From contig CALZAJ010000103.1 in assembly GCA_945613785.1 (NCBI GenBank), positions 1-6,086 of the forward strand: a stretch of DNA of 6,086 nucleotides. Direction: 5' to 3'. Position 1 is the first letter of the stretch. Each line of letters begins with the position of its first letter. Below are positions 1 to 6,068 of the stretch, piece by piece. The notes under the pieces were generated by a model, which saw only the letters and a list, made by a program, of their open reading frames with translations, was not told the DNA's origin and did not search any database. The position numbers were made by a program, and so were the translations under genes. This stretch comes from an uncultured Verrucomicrobiota bacterium. GTDB lineage: Bacteria > Verrucomicrobiota > Kiritimatiellia > RFP12 > UBA1067.

Positions 1-573
1 CGAGGGAAGCAGGCCTTCGGCAATCTGAACGACGTCGTTGGGATAGAAGTAAAGTCCGACGACCGCATAGTTCGACCGCGGCGCCTTGGGCTTCTCCTCA
101 AGCGAAATGGCATTGCCGTCGTTGTCGAACTCCACGACGCCGTAGCGTTCCGGATCGGCCACACGGTACCCGAAGACCGTCGGAGCGGACGACGCATTGG
201 CCTCCTTGAGCATCTTCGGAAGATCTGCGCCATAGAAGATGTTGTCACCCAGCACCAGACAGGCGTCATCGCCGCCGAGGAACTCCTTGCCGAGCACGAA
301 GGCCTGGGCGAGTCCGTTCGGGACCTCCTGGACCTTGTAGCTGAATCGCATGCCGAGGTTGGAACCATCCCCCAGCAAACGCTCGAAATTGGACAGGTCC
401 TGGGGCGTCGAGATGATCAGCACCTCACGGATCCCCGCCAGCATCAGCACGGACAGGGGATAGAAGATCATCGGCTTGTCGTACACCGGCAGTAGCTGCT
501 TGGAGACGACGCGCGTCAACGGATGGAGGCGGGTGCCGGCCCCGCCCGCCAGAACGATTCCCTTGCGTGCCAT
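1..573 (-). CDS. rmlA: Glucose-1-phosphate thymidylyltransferase (RmlA/RfbA), N-terminal 191 residues, cut by window edge
   Basis: Makes dTDP-glucose and pyrophosphate from dTTP and glucose-1-phosphate. This is the first step of the dTDP-L-rhamnose and related deoxysugar pathways in the cytoplasm. Read by reverse translation from the ATG at 571-573; the frame stays open to base 1. Visible family motifs are the nucleotide-binding signature GGAGTRL (residues 10-16) followed by PLT, SKQLLPVYDKPM (24-35), GLAQAF (87-92), LGDNIFYG (108-115) and EEKPK (159-163). Residues Arg15, Lys25 and Asp110 fall at the family's known catalytic and metal-binding numbers. Full-length members have about 290 residues, so roughly the last third, including the second metal-binding Asp near residue 225, lies outside the window. 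The start is fixed by a perfect Shine-Dalgarno sequence 5 nt upstream. It follows the GT2-GtrA gene by 10 nt, which suggests one mRNA and a polysaccharide role. Truncation is only the window boundary; nothing suggests a pseudogene. Confidence 0.96.
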   Translation of the reverse strand, partial: MARKGIVLAGGAGTRLHPLTRVVSKQLLPVYDKPMIFYPLSVLMLAGIREVLIISTPQDLSNFERLLGDGSNLGMRFSYKVQEVPNGLAQAFVLGKEFLGGDDACLVLGDNIFYGADLPKMLKEANASSAPTVFGYRVADPERYGVVEFDNDGNAISLEEKPKAPRSNYAVVGLYFYPNDVVQIAEGLLPS

Positions 574-578
574 CGGAT

Positions 579-586
579 CCTCCTTA
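579..586 (-). promoter_or_regulatory. Perfect 8-nt Shine-Dalgarno of rmlA, overlapping the upstream stop codon
   Basis: On the minus strand these bases read TAAGGAGG, which is complementary over all 8 nt to the usual 3' end of 16S rRNA (CCUCCUUA). The spacer to the rmlA ATG is 5 nt. Its first three bases are the TAA stop of the glycosyltransferase gene, so a ribosome finishing that gene sits on the rmlA initiation signal. It decides the rmlA start and suggests termination-reinitiation coupling. Confidence 0.85.
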
Positions 587-1651
587 TTTCGACTTGAAGA
601 TGAACTTTTTCTGCACCAGGTAACTCACCAGGAACAGGACGACGTCCGCGACGATCTTGACCACCGTGATCGCCACGCCCTTGACGTCCAGCAAGGCCGA
701 GCAACCCTCAGTCAGCGCATAGCTCGCGCAAAGGATGACCAGCACCAGACCAAAGTATCCGTAATAGCTGTGATGACGCTTCGACAACCTGGTGCGGTCG
801 CGGAAGACGACGTAGCGGTTATAGAGGTAGTTGAAGTGCGACGAGATCACGCGGGCGACGACGATCGAGACGAGAATGTCGTTGCGACGCGGCGTCTCCT
901 TCTCGGACAGCACCCAGATGAGCGCGGCGAAGATGCCGTTGTCGATCAGGAACGAAAGGACCGAAGAAAGGCAGAACTGCAGGAGCCGACGATAGATCCG
1001 AATCGTGTCGAGCAGCGGATTGAAATGGCTGGTCGCGTTCTCCTCGATGTAAATCGTCTCAATCGGGATCTGCAACGGCTTCTCGTCATGGTGACGCGCA
1101 TCCGCCAGCATCGCCATCTCGTACTCGTAACGGTCGCCGGGAATGGAGGCGACGCGACCGATCAGACCCGAAGGAATGCCACGCAGACCCGTCTGGGTGT
1201 CACGGACCATCAGGCCCGTCATGAGGAAAAAGAGCCAGCGCGTCCAGGTGTTGCCGAAGCGACTGCGGAACGGAACCTTGCCGGAGAAGGAGCGGACGCC
1301 GAGGACCAGTCCCTCACGATGCGTCTTCAACGCCTCGGCGACCTTGGCGATGTCTTCGGGCGTGTGCTGACCGTCCGCATCGGCCGTAATGACGTCCGAC
1401 CCGTCGCCGATGTACGCAAAGCCCGTCTTCAGCGCCGCGCCTTTGCCGCGGTTCTGTTCGTGGACGAGAATCGTCTCGACATAAGCGGCCGCCCGGGTGA
1501 AGATCTCCGTACCCGAGGTCGAACCGTCGTTCACCAGGACGATACGCGCAAAACGCTCCTTCAGACGAGGAAGAAGCGCAAGGAGTTTCTCATCCGGATT
1601 GTAGGCCGGAATGAGGACCGTGACATTCAGTTGCCCAGCTTTTTCTGCCAT
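584..1651 (-). CDS. GT2-family (dolichol-phosphate-sugar synthase-like) glycosyltransferase fused to a C-terminal GtrA-like membrane domain
   Basis: A 355-residue, two-domain protein. Residues about 9-215 form a GT2 domain of the DPM1/GtrB type: PAYNPDEKL (15-23), VNDGSTSGT (40-48), QNRGKGAAL (66-74), the metal-binding DAD at 91-93 within TADADGQ, LGVRS (117-121), DTQTGLRG (151-158) and RYEYE (174-178). Residues about 223-353 form a GtrA-like domain with four hydrophobic segments (near 223-248, 259-271, 297-316 and 326-346), an FNYLYNRYVVF signature (273-283) and a basic C-terminal end (KKFIFKSK). GT2 enzymes of this type usually move a sugar from a nucleotide donor to polyprenyl phosphate; GtrA domains are proposed to flip such lipid-linked sugars. 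The fusion therefore probably acts at the inner membrane; donor and acceptor cannot be read from sequence. The ATG at 1649-1651 overlaps the upstream gene by 25 nt and has only a weak ribosome binding site, so translation may be coupled. rmlA follows after 10 nt. Domain calls are strong, exact function is inferred. Confidence 0.92.
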   Translation of the reverse strand: MAEKAGQLNVTVLIPAYNPDEKLLALLPRLKERFARIVLVNDGSTSGTEIFTRAAAYVETILVHEQNRGKGAALKTGFAYIGDGSDVITADADGQHTPEDIAKVAEALKTHREGLVLGVRSFSGKVPFRSRFGNTWTRWLFFLMTGLMVRDTQTGLRGIPSGLIGRVASIPGDRYEYEMAMLADARHHDEKPLQIPIETIYIEENATSHFNPLLDTIRIYRRLLQFCLSSVLSFLIDNGIFAALIWVLSEKETPRRNDILVSIVVARVISSHFNYLYNRYVVFRDRTRLSKRHHSYYGYFGLVLVILCASYALTEGCSALLDVKGVAITVVKIVADVVLFLVSYLVQKKFIFKSK

Positions 1652-2547
1652 GGGTCGTTCTTGCGACGTTCAATCAGCTGAAGGTAGTCGAGGCGGTTCC
1701 TGAAAAGGTCGTCGTTCAGCGAGATCGGGAAATAGCTCAGGCCGGCCGCCCGCATCGCCGCACCGAACGCCTCGCGCTCGGAGTTCTTCTTCATCACCTC
1801 GGGGAGCTTGTCGAACAGATGCTTCGCCGCGCCCGAGTCACCGGTGAGCATCGAATACCGCGAACTGAAGAAATAATAGCCACCCAGGCGCAGCTGCTTG
1901 TCGATTTTGGTCCGCACCTTGTTGATCTTCTGCAACAGGGCCCTGGACTTGTCGTTCGGGGCGAAGTTACCGTCGAAGGAGTAGCTCGCCTTCGGCGCCG
2001 GCTTCTTCTTGGCCTTCGGCTTGGATTTCTTCACGGGCTTCTTCTTCGCCGCCGGCTTCTTCGGCGCTGGATTGTCGTCAAAGAGATCGTCGAGCGTACT
2101 GGCCGTATCGTCGACCTCCTCCTCTTCCTCCTCTTCCGCCTCTTCCTCGGGCTCCGGATCGGACTCGGGTTCCTCGTCCGCAGGCTCTTCGACGGACTCG
2201 GAAGACTCGGTCTTCCTCACCCCGGCCTGCGTCTTCACGAACTCGTTCCAGGGAACGATCTCGCGCGTGACCTGACAGCCGTTGATGCGGATGACCGTAC
2301 CGTAGCGCTCCACCTTGTAAGGCGGCGGGAGGTATTTTCCGTCAATGAAGACATAACCAGCCGAGAACGGTTTGCCAACCGTGACCTTCAGCGCCTGCAC
2401 GGCCGCAGCCGAGGGCTTGGGGAAGGTGTTCTTGATCTGCGGGGCCAGCATCTTCGCCGGCGCACCGAACAACGACAGCACCAGAAGCGCCATCGCCATT
2501 GCCGTTATGCCTCTCATCGTCATCATCTTAAATAAAAGGTCCCACAT
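1627..2547 (-). CDS. Uncharacterised secreted or membrane-anchored protein with an acidic and a basic low-complexity block
   Basis: I do not recognise a named family. The 306 residues begin with a hydrophobic stretch (about 15-30, ending FGAPA) that looks like a signal peptide or N-terminal anchor, with possible cleavage after Ala31. A first globular part (about 35-110) contains VFIDGKYLPPPYKVERYG (66-83) and RINGCQV (87-93). A low-complexity linker follows: acidic at 119-158 (Glu/Asp-rich, including a run of seven Glu at 138-144), then basic at 163-186 (Lys/Pro/Ala). A second, probably helical, part (190-306) includes GGYYFFSSRYSMLTGD (222-237). Several in-frame ATGs lie near the start (residues 1, 8, 9, 11, 17, 19). 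None has a strong ribosome binding site; the purine-rich GAGAGG lies 10 nt before Met17, so the true start may be Met8 to Met17, all keeping the hydrophobic segment. It overlaps the downstream glycosyltransferase by 25 nt, suggesting an envelope-related role by context only. Confidence 0.8.
   Translation of the reverse strand: MWDLLFKMMTMRGITAMAMALLVLSLFGAPAKMLAPQIKNTFPKPSAAAVQALKVTVGKPFSAGYVFIDGKYLPPPYKVERYGTVIRINGCQVTREIVPWNEFVKTQAGVRKTESSESVEEPADEEPESDPEPEEEAEEEEEEEVDDTASTLDDLFDDNPAPKKPAAKKKPVKKSKPKAKKKPAPKASYSFDGNFAPNDKSRALLQKINKVRTKIDKQLRLGGYYFFSSRYSMLTGDSGAAKHLFDKLPEVMKKNSEREAFGAAMRAAGLSYFPISLNDDLFRNRLDYLQLIERRKNDPWQKKLGN
1990..2193 (-). repeat. Low-complexity coding tract: GAG/GAA-rich acidic block followed by Lys/Pro/Ala basic block
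   Basis: Within the secreted-protein gene, bases 2074-2193 encode the acidic block (residues 119-158) and 1990-2061 the basic block (residues 163-186). The plus strand at 2115-2137 is a pure pyrimidine run of CTC and CTT triplets, broken by one G and resumed at 2139-2148. The units are trinucleotides in frame, so slippage would change the length without shifting the frame. It is a simple-sequence coding tract and shows no sign of mobile DNA. Confidence 0.7.
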
Positions 2548-2671
2548 TGCCGTAGCACAGAGTCCCCGGAACCCGTCGTTCCAATCAGTAGGCCGAAGCC
2601 CCTATCTCAAAATGTCGGTCAGAGAAAAGTCTGCTTAATCCGCGCGCAACACAGGACCCACGTCCTAGAAA
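2548..2671. other. Intergenic gap between pheT stop and the secreted-protein gene, with small hairpins and no clear promoter
   Basis: This 124-bp gap is the only substantial non-coding stretch and is the likely boundary of the two gene blocks. It holds three small inverted repeats: AGGAC/GTCCT with a 4-nt loop at 2653-2666; a GGC/GCC stem closed by a TTCG tetraloop (minus-strand sense) near 2591-2604; and GGAAC/GTTCC with a 5-nt loop at 2568-2582. None is followed by a clear T-run. I could not find a convincing -35/-10 pair for the downstream gene, although a promoter for it would be expected here if it is not read through from pheT. Confidence 0.45.
2653..2666 (-). terminator. Weak hairpin just after the pheT stop, possible attenuating or processing site
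   Basis: Perfect 5-bp stem (AGGAC/GTCCT) with a 4-nt loop, 5 nt beyond the pheT stop codon. In pheT sense it is followed by GTGTTGCGCG and not by a T-tract, so a strong intrinsic terminator is not supported. Its position directly after the stop is the only reason for listing it. Confidence 0.2.
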
Positions 2672-5110
2672 TCAGCTTTCCCTCACTTCAATTCCAGCCG
2701 TCGCCTTGAGGGATTCGACGATACGCTGGAAGGTCTTTCCGACCTCGTCGTCAGTCAGGGTCCGTTCAGGCGAGCGGAACTCAAGCGCATAGGCGAGAGA
2801 GCGACGGCCGTCCTTCAGATCCTTCGACTTGAATATATCAAAGAGCTCGACCTTCGTCAATTCCTTGCCACCGTTCTTGCGGATCGTCTGGACGATCGCC
2901 TCGTGCGTCACCTCCTTGGCGGCGACCAACGCGATGTCGCGACGGACGAGCGGGAACTGCGGGACCGCGGAGACCTTGCCGACTTCGCCGACCTTCTTGA
3001 GGAGCTTCTTGAGCTCAAGCTCGCAAAGCGCCATCTGGGTCGTGAGACGATACGGATGGCGAAGCTTCGCGGAGAGCGCGCCCAACACGCCGATCTCCTT
3101 GCCATTCAGCTTGACGGACATCGAGGCGCCCTTCGCGAAGGCCGGATGATCCGCGGCGACGAACTCGACACGGCCCGCATGAAGCTTCGCGATCAGTTCC
3201 TCGACCACGCCCTTCAGCCACAGGACGGCCTCTTCTTCGGTGACGGACGCCGACTTGCGCAGGGCCTCGCGTCCGACCGGACCGACGAAACCGAGCGAGA
3301 GACGCTCCGCCTCGGACGGCACGCCGCCCTCGTTCGAGAACACCTTGCCGATCTCGAAGAGCATCGCGCTCTCGAGCTGGTGCGACGCATTGCGCCCGAG
3401 CGAACCCATCATCTGCGGCAGCAGCGAGTCACGCATCACGCCATATTCGGCGGAAACGGGGTCCGGAATGACCAGACGGTCCGCCGCCTTGCGGGCGTCG
3501 AAATCGTCCAGCTCCTTCTTCGACAGGAAGCTGTAGTGCATCGCCTCGGAGAAGCCGAGCGCGAGACAGAGCTCGCGGACGCGGGACTTCGCCTTGAACG
3601 GCGCGTCGCTCAGCGACGAGATCGAGGGCGCCGAAGGCATCGTGTCAGGAATGTTGTCAAGGCCGTAGACGCGGGCGATTTCCTCGACGAGATCCGCCTC
3701 GAGCGAGAGATCGTAACGCCAGCTCGGAATGCCGAAGGAGACGGACGTCTGGCCCGCATAAGGACCCTCCGCGCGCGGCGTGAGACCGAGGTTCTTCAGG
3801 ATGAAGACCATCGCGTCATTGCCCACGGGAATGCCGATCAGACGACGCGCACGCTCGAAGTCAAGCGTCACGTCCGCGTTGAGCGGCTGCTTGCGGAAAT
3901 CGGCATCGATCACGCCCTTCGCGATCTTCGCCGCACCGTACTTCTGCAGAAGATGCGCCGCACGACGGCTGGTGAGATCCGCCAGGTCCTTGTCGACGCC
4001 GCGAATGTAGCGGTAGCTCGCCTCGCTCGCGAGACCGAGCTTCGTTGCCGTGTACTTGGTGGAAGTCGTCTCGAAGAGGGCCGACTCGAGCATCACCGTC
4101 GTGGTGCCGGGGGCAATGCCGGAATCCTCGCCGCCCATGATGCCGGCGACGGCATTCGGCTTCTCCGCGTCGCAGATGACGAGCATCGAAGGATCGAGCT
4201 TGCGGGTGATGCCGTCAAGCGTCATCATCGTCTCGCCCTCGCGCGCATCGCGGACGACGATCGTGCGGTCCTTGAGCTTCGTGTGATCAAAGGCATGAAG
4301 CGGCTGGCCGAGCTCAAGCATCACGTAGTTCGTGACGTCAACGGCCAGACCGAGACTGCGGACGCCGCAGAGCTCGAGACGCTTGGCCATCAGCTCGGGC
4401 GAAGGCGCGTCCGGCGTCATCTCGGTGACGACGCGAGCCGTGTACCGCGGACACTTCACGGTGTTCTCGACGACGACCTTGACCTCGTTCTCCACGGGCA
4501 CGTCGCACTCGACGATGTCGACGGCAGGCATCTTCACCTCGCGGTTCAGGATCGCCGCATACTCGCGGGCAAGACCGACGATCGACAGCGCGTCAGGACG
4601 GTTCCAGGTGACCTCGATGTCGAAGACGACCTCGGGCTTCTCGAGATTCGCGACGTCACGGACAAGCGCGCCGACCGGCGTCTCCGCCGGGAACTCGATG
4701 ATGCCGGAGTTTCCCTGGCCGATGTGAAGCTCCTTCTCGGAGCAGCACATGCCGTTGGACTCCACGCCGCGGAGCTTGCCCTTCTTGATCTTGAACTCGC
4801 CCTCGGGAATGAGCGCGCCGATCTTCGCGAACGCGGTCTTGATGCCCTGACGCATGTTCGGGGCGCCGCAGACGACCTGATAGGTCGCCTGCCCGTCCGT
4901 CACCTTGCAGACGTGGAGGTGGTCGGAATTCGGATGCGCCTCGCACTCGACGACCTCGACAACGACGATGAGGTCACTGAGCGGCGTGCCGCCGACGGTT
5001 TCAATCGATTCGACCTGCAGACCCGCACGGGTCAGCTTCTCGGCGAGTTCCTTGGGTTCGATGTCGTCAATCTTGACGTACTCATTCAGCCACGACAGGG
5101 GCAGTTTCAT
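2672..5110 (-). CDS. pheT: Phenylalanyl-tRNA synthetase beta subunit
   Basis: Beta subunit of the alpha2-beta2 enzyme that charges tRNA-Phe in the cytoplasm; beta binds the tRNA and edits mischarged Tyr-tRNA-Phe. The 812-residue length is close to the usual figure of about 800. Domains in order: N-terminal MKLPLSWLNEYV; EMAP-type tRNA-binding OB fold (about 41-150, with AHPNSDHLHVCKV and VVCGAPNMRQG); B3/B4 editing domain (about 215-392, with VDVTNYVMLELGQPLHAFD at 258-276 and GIMGGEDSG at 323-331); B5 domain (about 402-490, with IPSWRYDLSLEADLVEEIAR at 461-480); catalytic-like core (about 495-715); and FDX-ACB anticodon-binding domain (about 717-812, opening FPLVRRDIALV). The ATG at 5108-5110 is chosen because the family N-terminus begins exactly there and GAGGAG lies 7 nt upstream; the frame stays open further upstream but only as Arg/Ser-rich out-of-frame translation of the neighbouring gene. 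It overlaps that gene by 29 nt. pheS, the usual upstream partner, is not adjacent. All hallmark motifs appear intact. Confidence 0.97.
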   Translation of the reverse strand: MKLPLSWLNEYVKIDDIEPKELAEKLTRAGLQVESIETVGGTPLSDLIVVVEVVECEAHPNSDHLHVCKVTDGQATYQVVCGAPNMRQGIKTAFAKIGALIPEGEFKIKKGKLRGVESNGMCCSEKELHIGQGNSGIIEFPAETPVGALVRDVANLEKPEVVFDIEVTWNRPDALSIVGLAREYAAILNREVKMPAVDIVECDVPVENEVKVVVENTVKCPRYTARVVTEMTPDAPSPELMAKRLELCGVRSLGLAVDVTNYVMLELGQPLHAFDHTKLKDRTIVVRDAREGETMMTLDGITRKLDPSMLVICDAEKPNAVAGIMGGEDSGIAPGTTTVMLESALFETTSTKYTATKLGLASEASYRYIRGVDKDLADLTSRRAAHLLQKYGAAKIAKGVIDADFRKQPLNADVTLDFERARRLIGIPVGNDAMVFILKNLGLTPRAEGPYAGQTSVSFGIPSWRYDLSLEADLVEEIARVYGLDNIPDTMPSAPSISSLSDAPFKAKSRVRELCLALGFSEAMHYSFLSKKELDDFDARKAADRLVIPDPVSAEYGVMRDSLLPQMMGSLGRNASHQLESAMLFEIGKVFSNEGGVPSEAERLSLGFVGPVGREALRKSASVTEEEAVLWLKGVVEELIAKLHAGRVEFVAADHPAFAKGASMSVKLNGKEIGVLGALSAKLRHPYRLTTQMALCELELKKLLKKVGEVGKVSAVPQFPLVRRDIALVAAKEVTHEAIVQTIRKNGGKELTKVELFDIFKSKDLKDGRRSLAYALEFRSPERTLTDDEVGKTFQRIVESLKATAGIEVRES

Positions 5111-6068
5111 CTTTCTTCTCCTCAACAACCTTCTCGACAGTCTCAACAGGGGCTTCGTCCGCAGCCTTCGCCTCGACAGCCGGCTTCGCAGTGAGCTTCT
5201 TCTGCCACTGCGGACCGTACTTCGGGAACTTCTCGACCGGCGAGAACACGCCGTTCGTGAACGCAACCACGTGACCAGTCGTCACCAACCAGTTCAGGTG
5301 CTTCTCCGACTCCGCGTCGGGAGCGATCACCGCCTTGGGCTGGCACGGGTTCTCGGCGATGAACGTCGCGATCTTCGCAAGTTCCGGAATCGCGTGCGCG
5401 GCATCAAACTCCTTGTACTCGACGTTCGTCACGAACTCAGGTCCGCGGGCGTCATTCGCACGGAAGAACTTCAGCTTACGGTGATGGAACGCGCCGCGAA
5501 GCGCAAAGCACATGTTGTACGGCGCACGACGCTCGGCCTCGACCGCGTCACGGGCCACCCACTGGAGCGGACGCACCGGACTCTTCGCCGCCACCTCGGC
5601 CGTAATCATCAGGTTCTTCGGCTGATCCAGCAACGAGGCCAGGATCGTGCGACGGAACAGACCCTCGGCCTGCTCGCGCGTGTAAGTCTCAGCACCCTCC
5701 TCGGCACCCTTGGCGACATAGACGGTCTTCTTCACCGCACCCTGACGCCACTGCTCGATCGCCTCGGCGTCACGGACCATCTCGATGTGCGAACGGTACT
5801 CCGCCTCGGACATGTTCGGATAACGCGTGCGGATCATCTCCTTCACCGTCGCGTTAAACTCGTGCACGTTCGGCGGACCCAACAGGACGCCCGAGAGTCC
5901 GCACTTCGCCACACAGTTGAAATTGCCCTTCGGCGGCTCGCAGTCGATCTCCTTCGCCTCGTAGTAATCGCCGAGATGCGCATTGAGGATGTGATCGACG
6001 ACGTCCTCCTCCTTCGTGGAGGCAAACCCACAGGCCTTGCACTGATGGAACTTCGTCTCGTCCTTCAT
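5082..6068 (-). CDS. Uncharacterised protein with N-terminal C2H2-type zinc-finger motif, upstream of and overlapping pheT
   Basis: From the ATG at 6066-6068 the protein has 328 residues. Residues 10-31 fit a C2H2 finger, C-x2-C-x12-H-x4-H (CKAC at 10-13, HILNAH at 26-31), encoded by 5976-6041. Three more Cys follow at 43, 52 and 56 (CEPP, FNCVAKCG) and could form a second metal site. A distinctive GVLLGPPNVHEFN segment (59-71) comes next, then a long charged, mostly helical-looking middle, a segment LNWLVTTGHVVAFTNGVFSP (about 260-279) that resembles a small winged-helix-like unit, and a low-complexity Ala/Glu/Lys/Val tail (about 295-328). No signal peptide or membrane segment is visible, so it is probably cytoplasmic. 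AAGG lies 5 nt before the chosen ATG. The frame is open to the window edge (GTG at 6084-6086), so an earlier start cannot be excluded. Stop overlaps pheT by 29 nt, suggesting co-translation; DNA, RNA or protein binding are all possible. Confidence 0.85.
   Translation of the reverse strand: MKDETKFHQCKACGFASTKEEDVVDHILNAHLGDYYEAKEIDCEPPKGNFNCVAKCGLSGVLLGPPNVHEFNATVKEMIRTRYPNMSEAEYRSHIEMVRDAEAIEQWRQGAVKKTVYVAKGAEEGAETYTREQAEGLFRRTILASLLDQPKNLMITAEVAAKSPVRPLQWVARDAVEAERRAPYNMCFALRGAFHHRKLKFFRANDARGPEFVTNVEYKEFDAAHAIPELAKIATFIAENPCQPKAVIAPDAESEKHLNWLVTTGHVVAFTNGVFSPVEKFPKYGPQWQKKLTAKPAVEAKAADEAPVETVEKVVEEKKDETAPVVAE
5118..5123 (-). promoter_or_regulatory. Shine-Dalgarno of pheT, inside the upstream coding region
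   Basis: Minus strand reads GAGGAG, 7 nt before the pheT ATG. It fixes the pheT start at 5110. The same bases encode the Glu-Glu pair in the C-terminal tail of the zinc-finger protein, so both signals share the sequence and translation is probably coupled. Confidence 0.8.

Noticed and set aside
476..1681. Plus-strand open frame of 401 codons opposite the glycosyltransferase and rmlA start
   Set aside because: It spans antisense across two genes with clear protein families and has an Arg/Asp/Val-rich translation with no motif; a codon-bias shadow.
1819..2535. Plus-strand open frame of 238 codons opposite the secreted-protein gene
   Set aside because: Its Leu/Arg-rich sequence is the antisense reading of the Glu and Lys blocks. 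The minus-strand frame has a signal-like N-terminus, overlaps the next gene as in an operon and is more protein-like.
2568..2582. Inverted repeat GGAAC/GTTCC as an operator
   Set aside because: Five base pairs with a 5-nt loop is close to what chance gives in a GC-rich gap, and no second copy or neighbouring regulator supports it.
2372..2638. Small plus-strand open frame (88 codons) reaching into the intergenic gap
   Set aside because: Most of it is antisense to the secreted-protein gene, and I saw neither a convincing ribosome binding site nor a recognisable motif.
2903..5194. Long plus-strand open frame (763 codons) opposite pheT
   Set aside because: It lies antisense to a complete, motif-rich pheT. 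Its translation is Arg/Asp/Leu/Glu-rich without recognisable motifs, as expected from the complement of biased GC-rich codons.
5111..5266. Upstream extension of pheT by 52 codons
   Set aside because: The extension is Arg/Ser-rich, overlaps the zinc-finger gene in another frame, and the family N-terminus plus a good Shine-Dalgarno place the start at 5110.
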